Below are positions 44,500 through 55,858 of a stretch of 64,000 nt of DNA, piece by piece (positions within the stretch are counted from its first letter, which is position 1; each line of letters opens with the position of its first letter). The notes under the pieces are model-generated. The model worked only from the letters and a program-made list of their open reading frames with translations, had not been told where the DNA came from and did no database searches. The DNA lies in contig JBBHKE010003005.1 in NCBI GenBank assembly GCA_037447655.1, positions 44,701-108,700 of the forward strand, written 5' to 3'. Both the position numbers and the translations under genes were made by a program. Origin of the DNA: Zygnema cylindricum (Eukaryota > Streptophyta > Zygnematophyceae > Zygnematales > Zygnemataceae).

Positions 44500-45479
44500 G
44501 CGGGTGTGCCCATGTAACCAATACAATACAGTACTGAACCCTCCCTGTACTTTAAAGAAGTACTTTTGATTTTAGTGAAGATTCTTCGTACTACTGTACT
44601 TTTCAGAGCGTTCCAATGTTCGAAAATGAAATCGGAAACTTTAAAATGTGACAATTGTAGATGTCGGTACACCTTTGTGACGATTGAAGACGACTACGTA
44701 ACTTACGACAACCATTGACGTCTACAAGAACAACGACGATTGTAGACGTTTAGTTTTTTATGACATTGTAGATGTTTAGGGTTTTGTGACATTGTGACGT
44801 CATGCTCACTTTGTGACAACGTCGACATCACTGATCCAAGAACTTTCCGCCATGGCTTTTCGATTTTGTTATTTCAACTTTTCTCACTCGACTTGCGATA
44901 AAAATACACTTAAAGGCAGTCAAAATAATTATTTGTCAAAGATCTTTCATTTCTTGCCCGTACTGTTTTGTTGTATTCTAAAAACTGTGAGAAAAAAGCG
45001 ATAGTGAGAGAGGAAGAGGGGAGAAGAGAGGAAGGCGTAAACTTCTGCAAAGGACCCATAAATGAAAGTGGGAGTCCGAGACCCCTGTAATTTTTTTTCC
45101 GTACATGCGTGCGATGGATAAAGAGAAAAAAAGTGAGTATTCTCCCTTGTCCTAAAAAATTTCCGCTCGTGCGGCGCATGCGTGGATTGTTTGCCATTTG
45201 TTTTTTTGGTGATACTTCAACTAAAATCACCTCGCGAGGTGGTTTTCAATAAAGTTTTGTGACGAGTTGTATTTGCTTATCCGGAGGTCGAAATGAGGAA
45301 AACGCCAAAATTAGTGCAAAAGATAACTAACATGGAGTACATTCAAAGTATCGAGTTGGAGCTTATTGTACTATGGTTAAATCATTTTTTTCGTACGACA
45401 AAAATATTTTCTCGTAGACACAATTTTGGACGAAAACGACGGGAAAAACTAAATACTTTAATTCATGGGCACCCGCCCT
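44500..45479. mobile_element. TIR element family A, inverted copy
   Basis: The ends GCGGGTGTGCCCATGTAA and ATTCATGGGCACCCGCCC are inverted, with TA on both sides (44498-44499, 45480-45481). The interior is the reverse complement of 12543-14283, but with only one 401-bp-type unit, much diverged. Confidence 0.7.
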
Positions 45480-45843
45480 TAGTACTACAACAACTTTTCT
45501 CGTGATATACCGCAATGCCACGTCAATTCATGCCTATCTCAACCAAAAACCATTACCGGCCAAAAAGGAAAAACTACACGGAATCTTACAATTTTTCGTG
45601 ACGTTTCACGCACGGCGATTTGGTCCACGCCACCCTCGCCTTCCGTCATCTCCGTGCGACTGTGTGTTTTTCAATTTGTTTTTGTTTTGTTGTTTAAAAA
45701 AACAAATAACATATGACCCTAAGCATATAAATCGTAGTTCACAAACCCGATTACGGGTGTGTGGGACAGGTGTTGAGGAGGTGCCAAAGGGCCCACACCA
45801 CAGGCGAAACATGTAGCGTGCAATTCTGTGTCCCCCATGGGAC
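45480..45843. other. Non-coding spacer
   Basis: I see no gene or recognised repeat. Confidence 0.5.
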
Positions 45844-46811
45844 TGCAAAATTCTAAAAGCCTCTAGGTAACTTTTGACTAACCCACTTTCAACTAGAGTT
45901 GTTGCTACCCAAGCAGGCAAAAAGACAATCTGACTGCACGCCTATGCAGTCTGGACTCCTTTGAGTCCACAGCAAAAAGAATCACTGAAAACGCCCAACA
46001 AGACGATTAGTTACAAAGTGGCAAAGATGTCAATATGTATAGAAGCTTGTTGGAAGAGAGGCAACTACCTCCTCAATCCTCCAAGTTCTAAACCCCTCTC
46101 ACAACCCATATCTATTGATGTACCAACAAATCAGAAGACTATACAGTACAGAAAGGTACTAGGGCCGATGTACTTTCTGTACGGCATGTGTACGACAAGG
46201 CAATGGAGTGGACGTGTGTCTTCTCTCGACTTGTCCTCACGCTCCCCGGGATTCCCGCTTCCCAATGACATATTTCCACGTGTCGCCATGTCATGTCACG
46301 TCCAAAAATCGCCAAAGTGGTCATTCTGAGATCTCGGCGATGATGTGGGCCATCGGATCCAAACCTGCATTAATTGCCCGCCATTCAAAAACAAATATCC
46401 GGTACATTTGTTTGGTGTGCACTAAATTCCAACTAGTTTCTATGTCCTCTATTTGTTATTCTGTTAATCGGATTGATGATCCTAGTAATGTTTAATTAGT
46501 TATCAAACCCTATGTATCCTAACGGGCTACTACGACAGACTGGTAAGAGCTGACGACTACGCCTCGCTCTGCCGGTCGGAGGTTCGAGTCCTACCGGACT
46601 CAACCTTTTGTTGAGAGTGACTTAGGTCACATTTTAGTCTTGCCTATGTAGTTGAGGCAGCCATGGCTCCACCGCCCTCTCTCTCCTTCAGTGACTACAA
46701 CAAGTATGGGGGCTATATAGAGAAGGTGGAGGCAGGCTGCCTACGCTTTTCTTTTAGCTATTTTAATCAATTAAGACCTAGAAAATACCTAACCTAAATC
46801 TACTGATTTCA
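45844..46811 (-). mobile_element. Copia-family solo LTR, minus orientation
   Basis: In reverse it matches the copia-1 LTR: AAAAGCCTCTAGGTAACTT, GACTCCTTTGAGTCCACAGC, the CATGGCTCCACC block and CCTAGAAAATACC. The ends TGCAAAATTC and CTGATTTCA are my best estimates, and no target duplication was found. It carries a tRNA-like hairpin at 46571-46596. Confidence 0.65.
46571..46596 (+). other. tRNA-like hairpin in LTR (copy C)
   Basis: CCGGT (46571-46575) pairs with ACCGG (46592-46596) around GGTTCGAGTCC, an exact B-box consensus. It is antisense to the LTR, as in the other copies. GACTGGTAAGAGCTG upstream (about 46540) could be an A-box-like part. The acceptor stem of a real tRNA gene is absent. 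Confidence 0.6.
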
Positions 46812-46829
46812 ACCTAGCGAACCCATACG

Positions 46830-47030
46830 GTGCATCGAAAGTAGTGTTTATGTTTTTTTTGTCACTTAAAAGATCATTTCTCTGTGCGCACCAATCCTAA
46901 TTTCGATTGGGGATCGCCTATCGAAAAGCGAGAATCTTCACTTTCAATCGCATATGAACAATTTGACAAGTGTGCATCGAGAAAAAGTTTGTGTCGAAAA
47001 AACATGGACACTCACACAATACATCTAATG
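46830..47030. repeat. Degraded family F MITE
   Basis: It contains GGTGCATCGAAAGTAGTG, TCTCTGTGCGCACCAATCC and GACAAGTGTGCATCGAG in family F order. The right end is unclear. Confidence 0.5.
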
Positions 47031-47879
47031 TAAAAAAAGTTGTGCAAGTAAGTTTTTAGTATGTAAGGAAACAAAAAGTGGTATTTATGGTTTTTTGGAT
47101 TAAATGATCTAAACCGGACAAAATAGTAACGCTAAGTAACCGAAATTACAATGGATTGTCTCCACGCTCCTATAGTGTAACGGTTGTCGTTTGTGTTCAC
47201 ATTATCGACGTTTAAACATGTGAGAGCAAGTTTGTGAGATTCTTTGTGCGTTTTTTCGTGTCTATGAGGCAGTTATATGACGTTTTTTCAATACTATAAT
47301 ATAAAAAAATGGCAACATATCAACGGAATGGCATATTACATGAATATCCTTTCAATAATAGTTGCTTGCGAAGAGATTATACCTTGATATTATAATGTAC
47401 GGTGTACTTTTCTACACTTTCATGCTTAACGCTGATGGCGATCCGCATTGAAATGGGTAGAGCCACGATTCCCACCGTTGTAGCTTACAGTAAGGTAGAA
47501 AAGGAGGGGAGAAGAGAGGGGAGGTGGGGGGGAGGTGGGTTGTTAGGCTTCATGCATTAGTACAAATCTGTACGCGCCTTTGTTTTGTGCGCGACCTATT
47601 TTGGTCTTGGTATTATACGAAGTTTTAGTATCTTGGGAATTTTTTTTCCGGGGATGTGGGTAGATTCGTTAAAAGCAAAAATAAAAAAAGTAACACTAAC
47701 TTCAAATACTTGAGGTCGAATACTTATTATGAAAATTGTTGAATAAGCTCATAGTTTAACTTATCTTGGCTATTGCGGCGTATAAAGCATTGTACCCTAA
47801 TAAAAAATTATTACAAAGTGATAAAAAAATAACACCAAAGCTGAATACTTCAAACACATACAAGATTCAATCTAAGTTT
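47031..47879. other. Non-coding, AT-rich
   Basis: There is no gene. A G-rich run (GAGGGGAGGTGGGGGGGAGG) lies near 47515-47540. Confidence 0.5.
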
Positions 47880-48677
47880 GATGATAACTCCAAATTGGAA
47901 TACGCTCATAGTTTCTAGAGGACACAAACTGTACTTTGGTTCTCAAACATTTTTTGTGCAGCGAAAGATTTTATCGTTCAATCCCATTTTCTGTCATTTT
48001 CTTTCAAAACGATGGGATAAAACCCTTGCTTTAATACATGGGTACACCGCCTAAAATATAATGCAGTTTGAATATTAATAAAGTACGCACGTAAATTTTT
48101 TAGAATTTAATAGGTTTCTACCATAGTTGTTCACACAGTTTAGTGCGAACGATTCAATCGCGATGAATTATACGTAACAAACGCATTGAACGTTTTGAAA
48201 AAATTGTAAAAATCATTAATGAATTTTAATCTGTACTATTCCGTATATGTAAATAAGAAGTTATTTTACATATACTGCAGTTTGTATGTTTTCCGTACAA
48301 TTTCGGTCTCTTTTCGTAATAGTTCGTACATTCTCGGTATAATTCCGAACATTTTACGTAAAATTTATATACAGTTTACCGAACAAATACTACTTCGAAG
48401 TGCAACGTATCTTTTCATCAAAGTCCGTACATTTCTCATACCAAACCGTACAGTTTCCGTAAATTGTACGTTTAGTTTACCCGAGAGAAAGCACATCGCG
48501 ATTTTTTGCGATTTTTTCAACTGTCACGAATTATACGTAGTAATCCGAAAAAAGGAAAAAATCGGACGATTTGAACAACAACGATTTCTACAAATCTTAA
48601 ATTTCGTCCGCCGTAATGATACTACCTTAGATTTGGTGCTTTTAAAATCTTTGGATATTCTAAGAGCGTAAGCATTA

Positions 48678-49003
48678 GTGTTGGGTATCGAGGACCTTTT
48701 GCCGATATTCGATATATATCGAATTTCATGTACCCAATAATCGATAGATCGAAAAACCAAATTATCGCGATATATCGCCGATATATCAAGGCATTAAAAA
48801 AAACGAAAATTTTCATTTTTTTTTTCCGATTTTTTTCCGTACTATTTGCCGTACTACGACTGTACGGACACCCATTTTTTGCGATTTATATCGCGATAAT
48901 TTATGTTGGTCCCGGTACGATATATCGAGGAATTTGCTCGATCGATATTCAATATATCAAATATCGAAATTATCGCGACATGAATTTACCCGATACCCAA
49001 CAC
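48678..49003. mobile_element. TIR element family C (326 bp)
   Basis: The ends are GTGTTGGGTATCGAGG and CCCGATACCCAACAC, with TA on both sides (48676-48677, 49004-49005). The interior is rich in GATATATCG. A second copy lies at 51445-51832. Confidence 0.75.
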
Positions 49004-49005
49004 TA

Positions 49006-49204
49006 CACCGCGAATCGTTATTAGCGTTGAGAAATTATTAGTGTAAAGAAAAAATTAGCGTCATTCATTCTAATTTAGTGCCTGGAGACGTGGCAGATTA
49101 TGGTCCACATTCTTAAATAGTGTAGTTTATTCTTTTTAAGGTATTAATGTCAAAATTTTGGGGCGCCGATATAGAGTTTATAACGCTAATAATGATTCGC
49201 GGTG
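49006..49204. mobile_element. TIR element family B (199 bp)
   Basis: The ends are CACCGCGAATCGTTATTAG and CTAATAATGATTCGCGGTG, with TA flanks (49004-49005, 49205-49206). The TA on its left is also the right flank of the family C element. It is nearly the reverse complement of 55859-56057, with the same length. Confidence 0.85.
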
Positions 49205-49293
49205 TAGTAAACACGATCCTACGTGATACCAGTCGCAATAAAGCATGTAGGCAATAGTTGCCTTGCCGGGGTCACCTTACTGAGAAATGATTA

Positions 49294-50000
49294 AGAGCGT
49301 TGTTTCATTAGGCGGTCTCAGTAAACGTCAAAATTAAGTTTACGAAGCATCGTTCCATTGTGTTGAACCCGTTTATTGAAGCCATCGTTCCATTGTGTTG
49401 GGTCAGTAACCTGCATTTTATTTGCGTGGCGCACTCTGATTGGTTCACTTAATAGATGAATACTATTTTGGTAATCTTCAAAGAATCTCTGACAGCAAAT
49501 TGTGACCACATATTTGTACCAACGAAGGTAAAAATTGTTTTGTCGGACGAAACAAAAGATTTGTAAAAGCATACGAAAATGTCAGAATAGTTAGTGGATG
49601 GCAACAGAATGTTGAAACAATATCCTCCGTGAAAGATATTCTTGCGGCTTCTGGTGGCCTCGCATCATCCCTGACGGAAGGCACATGTCATATACCACGT
49701 GTACCCACCTGGTCGCGCGGTCGTCGTGGATATTTGTTCACTTTTCCACAAGGCACGATGCTATACGTTCAGGCGCCTAAAATTGACCTACTCCGGGTCA
49801 TTAGTTGCGAACTGAAAGGTTCAACTGATGGGGTATCCGAGTACAAATCTGACGGTCCACTTTTACGCAGATAAACGTGGAGAATCGAATCGGTCATTCA
49901 GTAGGCTTGATTTTTGACATTTTTTTTTGGTACGGCACCGGACAAAACACTACGAATTTCAGTAAACAACGACATTTTTACCATAATGGAACCTCACCCT
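49294..50000. mobile_element. TIR element family D, diverged copy
   Basis: The left end AGAGCGTTGTTTCATTAGG answers the right end CCATAATGGAACCTCACCCT. It is flanked by TTA and TAA. The interior resembles 12190-12420. It is absent from the matching place in copy 2 of the duplicated block (about 56085). Confidence 0.65.
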
Positions 50001-50425
50001 AATATATTACTGCCACTAAACCTGTTCGTACGATAAATATTAGTGGCAACGCCCGATTGACGAGAGGCCTAATGCCACGTGGGGAAAAATAATTCGTCGG
50101 ATTTTTCACCGACTTTATATTCAAGTCGCGACAGTCCTGCTTTATAAAGTGGTCTTGCGCCAAGTCAACTAACGATTGTCGTTTATCCGATGAAAAAATA
50201 CCAGCGGAGCTTATGTATCTGATTCGTTCGCTCCCGTCTTGTTGACCTTGAGTGAGCCATTGCCGAATTTTGGTTTTGGTCGGTGGTCAAGATATTATTG
50301 TACGAATAGGAGGTACATTGTAAGTTTCACCGTTGCCAATAAACGTATTGTATGTTTCGGCCGCCGACAAATGTACCGTATGTCGCATCCTTGCCAATGA
50401 ACGCATAGTACATCGTGTACTGCTA

Positions 50426-50963
50426 CACCGCAAATCGTTATAAGTGTCAAAGTTTAAAGAGTGCTAAAGAAAATTTACTGTAATTGATGCTAATTAAGAA
50501 TTTGAAATTTTTAAAAAAAAGGTGTATTATAATTTCGGCGTTAATGCTAATTTGGGAATAGCAAAAATGGAATATTCGCTGTACGATTATATACATTATT
50601 ATATGTATCCGTACTAAAGATTAGAAATTGTACTCCTTCGCAAGTTTAAAATATCTGTACATCTCATACTAATTCAAGTGTCAAACTAATCCCGTTTTTT
50701 TGAGCGCATGTTCCTATGCGTGAGCGTCTGAATTAATTAATTATTTGTAAATTTTCACTTGAAAAGGTACATTTATGTACGGTTTGACATTGACTGTACA
50801 CAACACTATTTAGATTTTATTGTGCTTTCGGGCTTTACACTATTTTGTACGGTACCTTAACTAACGTCAAGGAAAATTAAAATTATGTATCATATTTGAA
50901 AAAAAAAATCAAAATTTTAAGAACCCAAATAAGAGTTATTGACACTAATAACGATTCGCGGTG
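50426..50963. mobile_element. TIR element family B, long form (538 bp)
   Basis: The ends are CACCGCAAATCGTTATAAG and AATAACGATTCGCGGTG, with TA on both sides. The interior includes GGTACATTTATGTACGGT, also seen at 519-540. Confidence 0.65.
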
Positions 50964-51444
50964 TAGAACACCTTGAATTGTTATTAGCTTAATTAAATAG
51001 ATAGCGTAATGAAACAGTTAGCGTACTTTACGGTAAATTGGGTTTTTTAGGGTACACAATGATATAATTTATAATTAACTCTAATTTGTAAATTGCTTAG
51101 TAAAAAAATTCGGCACATAATATGTCCACATTAAAACATGTGGATGTAGGAAATTGTTCAAATCGTATGCCGTCGCGTTTTTTTGACATCCGCGTATGCC
51201 GGAAAATTTTAACGCAATTACATATTATTATATATTTTGCACTTTTATAATTAAAAAGGTATGGAATAGTACGGATCTGACAGTCCGTACACCACACTAT
51301 TTAAAATGGCACTAAATTACAGTTATAAACCGTATTGAGGTGGGTACCTCAAATAACGTTCAGAAACATTTAGCGTACTTTATTCTATTTGAGAATTCGC
51401 CGAAAAAAAAGAGGTACCCCAATTAGCGCCATGTACGCTAATTA

Positions 51445-51832
51445 GTGTTGGGTATCGGGTAGTTTCATATCGTGATAATTTCGATATTCGATATATTGAA
51501 TACAAAGTCCTCGATATATTGTACCGCGACCAACATAAATTATCCCGATATATATCGCAAAAAAAAGGTGTCCGTACATATACCATACAGGTACCGTATA
51601 GGGAAAGTACGGTAAACCGTACTCAAAATAGTACGGACCCCCCACCCCCCCCCCCCCCCTGAGCACCCGCCACGGGGGGGGGGGGGGGGGGGGCTTTTTG
51701 AAAAACAAAATCCAGAAAAAAAAAAAATCTGGATATTTAGCTTTTCTGTACATGGTCTCGATATATCGATTATCGGGTACCTAAAACTTGATATATATCG
51801 AATATCGGCAATAGGTCCTCGATACCCAATAC
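51445..51832. mobile_element. TIR element family C, second copy
   Basis: The ends are GTGTTGGGTATCGGG and CGATACCCAATAC, with TA at 51443-51444 and 51833-51834. It contains the C-run/G-run structure at 51638-51693. Confidence 0.7.
51638..51693. repeat. C-run and G-run hairpin
   Basis: Six C, an A and 15 C are followed by a 14-base spacer and 20 consecutive G. The runs can pair as a hairpin, or the G run can form quadruplexes. Copy lengths in such runs are unreliable in assemblies. Confidence 0.9.
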
Positions 51833-51862
51833 TAACGGTAATAGCGATTTGCGGTGTAGTGT

Positions 51863-52060
51863 TCATATTTTTTTAAAGACTTAAAACAACTTTTCTACGT
51901 ACACGTTTGTCCGATTATTAATTTGAGACCGCCAATCGGAAGCTGAGAATCTTACCTTTCAACCGCAACCGTCCGATCCACGATCCGACATATGTGTACA
52001 GATAAAATCTGTTTTAAGAGACTAGACAAAAAGTAAAGTTAATAGCGATTCACAGTATAT
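51863..52060. mobile_element. Family F MITE
   Basis: It has TACACGTTTGTCCGATTATT, GACCGCCAATCGGAAGCTGA and ATCCGACATATGTGTACAG, ending TTAATAGCGATTCACAG. It closely matches 56513-56717. Confidence 0.65.
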
Positions 52061-52099
52061 TGCACTGTACTTTCCAGTCCTGCCGAAAGTACATTGTAC

Positions 52100-52602
52100 G
52101 TTCCAAACTTAGGATTAAGCCGGATTACAACCGTGGCCGTTATAAATACTTGCGCAATATTTGTTTCGCCTTCGAAACAAAATGTGCGGTATCCGTTTTG
52201 GATGTTCCGTACGCGGTACATTTTAAACTGTATCTATGTCTATTTATCTTGTTAAACGAAATAGCCTACGTGTTAACATTGAATAAACTATTAAACCCTA
52301 TATCTTAAATCATGATCTTAAACTAATTGGCTAAGGCTACTGGCCACTTTGACGGACAGCAGGTACCAGGTTCAAATCTTGGGTCCGTCAATTTCTATTT
52401 TGGTAAATCTACCAAAATCTAACACCCGTAACTCTATCTCTAATCAGCATAGGCAGCCATGGCTCTTGCTTCTTCTTCAACCTTTAGTGACTGCGACAAG
52501 TGTGGGAGCTGAAAAGAGAAGTTGGAGGCAGACTGCCTCGGCTTCTTTTCTGTTTTTCATGTTAGATCTAGAAAATACTAAAAATTACCATTAATTTCTA
52601 CA
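52100..52602 (-). mobile_element. Copia-family LTR 5' half, minus orientation
   Basis: On the minus strand it starts TGTAGAAATTAATGG at 52602 and runs through the CATGGCTGCC block, the tRNA-like hairpin and the GTTTCG/CGAAAC segment. It is lost near 52100. The 3' half is absent. Confidence 0.7.
52349..52391 (+). other. tRNA-like hairpin in LTR (copy D)
   Basis: A nine-bp outer stem TTGACGGAC/GTCCGTCAA and a five-bp inner stem CCAGG/CTTGG enclose the canonical T-loop TTCAAAT. An A-box-like TGGCTAAGGCTACTGG lies about 25 bp upstream (52328). Confidence 0.7.
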
Positions 52603-52639
52603 TTCGGTTCTTTGGGGCACTCTGATCCTCAGTGAGAAT

Positions 52640-53890
52640 AGTGGATTCAACGGAGGAGGAAGAGGAGACAACCACTTCGAGGTTGGAGGAGGCTACTAAA
52701 GGAAAGGGGTCGGTAAATGCGACCTTTGTGATAAATGAAGCATCTATAGCTTTTGTGGAGATGAAAACCTAGGCAAACGACCTTAAGTTGTGGAGGTACA
52801 AAAATCAGGTGGCCGAACACCTTATTATTTGGGGTATAGACAATGCAATCGCTCTTCCACTTCTTGAGGTGGAATTTGCCGCCAACATTTGGAGAGCTTT
52901 AGAGAGTACGTACCAGAGTGGCTCAATTTGGGAGCAGCCGCTATTGATAAAAAATCATTGCTTATCGTTATAAAGGGGGAAGTATGAGACAATTTTGTAA
53001 TGGTTTGGCGGTGTTGTTTGATGAATTAGCAAGTGCAGGTAGTCCTCAAACTGAAAAGAAAAAATTTAATACTTTAATCATAACACTTCCCATGGAGTAT
53101 GAAAATGTTCTTAACCTGTTAGAAGAACTAGGAGATGTCACTAAGAAGTGAGAGAAAAGAGTGGGGATGATTTTGGTGAGAGACAACACTTTAGAGCTAA
53201 GGAAAGACAGTCCTAGTGTACACGCATTGCTAGTTGGAACTAATTGGAGGAAATGTGGTGATCGCCCCTCTAAAAATGATTATAAAAATTTTGGTGGGAA
53301 AAGAAGAGAGGGAGGGGGTTCCAATGGAAAGGGAAGGGGAACTTTGAAAAGTGTATGCCATTTTTGCAAGAAATCAGGGCATGACATGGCAGATTGTAAC
53401 CGGCTTGCAGCTCTAAGGACGAGCAAGCTAATTTGAGCCAAGGGGAGAAAAAGAAGGCTCTTCGCATAAAAGTCAATGGAGAAAAAGATGATGAGTTATC
53501 CAAGGAGGACGAGGAGTTTGAGGAACTTCTTTTGAATAAGAAGTCGGATGGAAAACTGGTTGGGATTTCGTAAAGCAAAGATGTTTTTTTGGAGGATTCT
53601 AAGAGAAACCGGAAGAAAGATGGATCATCGACTTTAGAGCATCAATGCACATGTTCCAAAATAAAAAGTTGTTTGCAAAATTAAGGAAAATCCTTTCATC
53701 TAAGATCGAGCTAGGGGATGGGAGGATAGTAATAACTAGCATAGTTGAGTCAGTTGATCTCACAATGTTAGTGGATGGGAACGCATCAATTGTAACCTTG
53801 TCGAAAGTTTTGTATATCTCAGAGTTGAGCAAAATCTTCCTAGGTCTTACAAGATCTAACATATTTGTCTGCCTTATCCCTAACTCGTAG
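52640..53890 (+). pseudogene. Copia-3 gag and protease fragment
   Basis: It reads LKLWRYKNQVAEHLIIWGID and NIWRALESTYQSGSI (UBN2 type). After frame changes it gives MRQFCNGLAVLFDELA and the zinc knuckle CHFCKKSGHDMADC (53358-53399). The protease is IIDFRASMHMF, where the DSGA site has become DFRA. It is related to but distinct from copia-1. It has no integrase or RT. It begins next to an LTR in the opposite orientation, so the two were joined by rearrangement. Confidence 0.75.
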
Positions 53891-54179
53891 ATGAAAAGTT
53901 ACAAGTATAATGTTTGATAAAAAGTTAAATCGTTCATAGAGCTATAATTTATTTAACGACGCTTTTCAAATTAGTGAAGATAGAATCAACGGAATACTCT
54001 GTCCTCAAAGAACATTCTGCGCGCTGACAAATCAGACGGATGATATTTCATGGAAACATGGGAACGGACGGTTCGCGTGAGAGCTGACGGCACGGAATGA
54101 ATTTTTTGGCCGCTTACGCCAAAATTATTACAAATTGAAACGTGTCAAGGCGTCGCAGGTCGGTCGATGATGACAAGAC
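53891..54179. other. Non-coding spacer
   Basis: I see no gene or clear repeat. Confidence 0.45.
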
Positions 54180-54623
54180 AGATCCACGAAGTTGGACATA
54201 GAAGGTACACCGTTTGCAGTGGTGTCGTTCAGTAGCCGTACAACTTATGTGGCGGCTAATTAATTTTTTGTACATAGCTTGAGGTACTTTATAGTCCTCT
54301 CATTGGTTGAGGGTGTAGTAAGCACAGTTTGAGAGTAGGTAGTTTAGACTTAGTATTTTATGAAACCCTCTCTTCGAAAGGCCATCTGTATAGATCCGCT
54401 GTCTTTAAACAACCTTAATTTACTGCTGAAGGGAAAAAATTTGGAGTTTCTTTTTGCCTTCGACTCAAGGGAGTCTTAAACTCACGAGGGTGATGTTGGT
54501 CAAAGTTTTTGCATGCCTGGGTGGCAAATATTCCTTGATGAATCTTAGTGGGTTAGGGTTATCCTAAAGGCTTTTCTTTGAGCTGCTCATTTTGTAGGAC
54601 TATGGAGTCCACAGAGTTTTAGA
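54180..54623 (+). mobile_element. Copia-family LTR 3' part, plus orientation, diverged
   Basis: It contains TTTACTGCTGAAGGGA, TTTCTTTTTGCCTTCGACTC and GGGTTATCCTAAAGGC in LTR order, and ends near CACAGAGTTTTA. The 5' part was not identified. Confidence 0.55.
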
Positions 54624-54624
54624 A

Positions 54625-55100
54625 ACCATGGCTGAAAGTTTTAGAATTTGTGACAGTCATACTTTGATAGTGACGTCAAAATGTCACAAAGCCGAAACAT
54701 CTACAATATCACAAGTAGCTAGACGCCTATAACCGTCGCTATTTTGTAAAAGTCATCTTTTGTCGCGAGTTTGTAGTCGTCTACAACTCTCACAAATTAC
54801 ACCCACGTCTACATCCGTAACTTTTCAAAGTAACAAGTTATTTTCGTCTACATCGGAATGCTTTGAAAGTAGTTCGGAGAATCTTGGCTAAAAACAAAGT
54901 TACAAGCCTAAGTTTCGGTTATATGCGAAAGAGCCCTATGAGTACGCTTAAAGTTTAAAGAGGACGCAAACTGTACTTTGGTTTTGAAATACTTTTTGTA
55001 TGGCGAACGGTTTTTTCGTCCAATCCCATTTTCTGTCATTTTCTGTCAAAACGACCGAGAAATACCCTTAATTTAACAAGTGGGTTGTCAGCCTAACACA
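54625..55100. repeat. TIR family A-related copy, part of duplicated block copy 2
   Basis: ATGGCTGAAAGTTTTAGAA and the GTCACA/TTGTAGTCGTCTACAAC region match 13990-14240. From 54925 it also matches 47880-48050. It ends TTAACAAGTGGGTTGTCAGC. Confidence 0.55.
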
Positions 55101-55117
55101 TAACTCAATTTTAACCA

Positions 55118-55425
55118 TAGTTCAAATGCAGGTGAAAGTAGGCCCATACAATATGCCTATTGTATGCAAAACATACAATTTGACCTTAAGACCCATATTG
55201 TATTCGAACCTATTCAGACCATTTAAAACATTGAGACCAAAATTTTGACCTATTAAAACATTTGGACCAAATTTTTTTATTTACACCATTTGATTCGGAC
55301 GATTAGATGGTCGCTGATCAAAGTAGCGATCTAAGAAGATCACATGAAAAGCCCATAACACAACTTACGATAAAGGCGCCTACCAAAGGCCTGCCATTAA
55401 AACGCCTACTTTTGAACTATGATCT
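55118..55425. mobile_element. TIR family E, short copy
   Basis: The ends are CATAGTTCAAATGCAGG and CGCCTACTTTTGAACTATG. The interior shares GCCCATACAATATGCC and GATCACATGAAAAGCCC with 17700-18146. Confidence 0.65.
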
Positions 55426-55858
55426 GAACAATAATGAAGTACGCAAGTACAAATTTTGATATTAAATAGGTTTCTATAGATATTGCTCAAAATCGCACCT
55501 AAAATCAATACAAATACTGAAAGAGACGGAAACAGTACTTAAAACGTACAAACTGCGGTACATGTAAAATTCATTTTTTTCACATGTACGGTATAATACG
55601 GATATAAATTCGTTAAAGTTTTTAACGATTTTTTTAAATAGTTCAATGCGTTACTTACATATAATTAGCGCCGATTGAATCGCTAGTACTAAATGGTTTG
55701 AACAAAACTACGAAAATTAGTAAGTGTTTACAAATCTTAAGTTTCGTCGGCCGTACAGTACTACATTAGATTTTGTGCTTTTAAAATCTTTGACTATATT
55801 CTACTCGTCTAAACAGGATCCTACGTGATACCAGTCGCAATAAAGCGCGTAGGCGATA

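Larger units (their letters stand above)
47880..50424 (+). repeat. Duplicated block, copy 1 (with nested TIR elements)
   Basis: It matches 54925-56512 in the same orientation: GACACAAACTGTACTTTGG, ATCCTACGTGATACCAGTCG, GAGAGGCCTAATGCCACG and GGCCGCCGACAAAT. This copy carries insertions C (48678), B (49006) and D (49294) that are absent at the matching places of copy 2. There is no credible gene; a 150-codon frame at 48219 is AT-biased and unrecognisable. Confidence 0.75.
50966..51859. mobile_element. TIR element family B, long form, with nested family C
   Basis: The left end AACACCTTGAATTGTTATTAG answers AATAGCGATTTGCGGTG. A family C element (51445-51832) is inserted inside, near its right end. 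Confidence 0.55.

Noticed and set aside
46530-46610. A true tRNA gene
   Set aside because: The B-box GGTTCGAGTCC is perfect, but no acceptor stem or convincing anticodon arm can be drawn, and the sequence is one of several LTR copies.
48219-48671. 150-codon open frame
   Set aside because: It is AT-biased and has no motif, and the homologous sequence at 55.4-55.8 kb does not keep it open.
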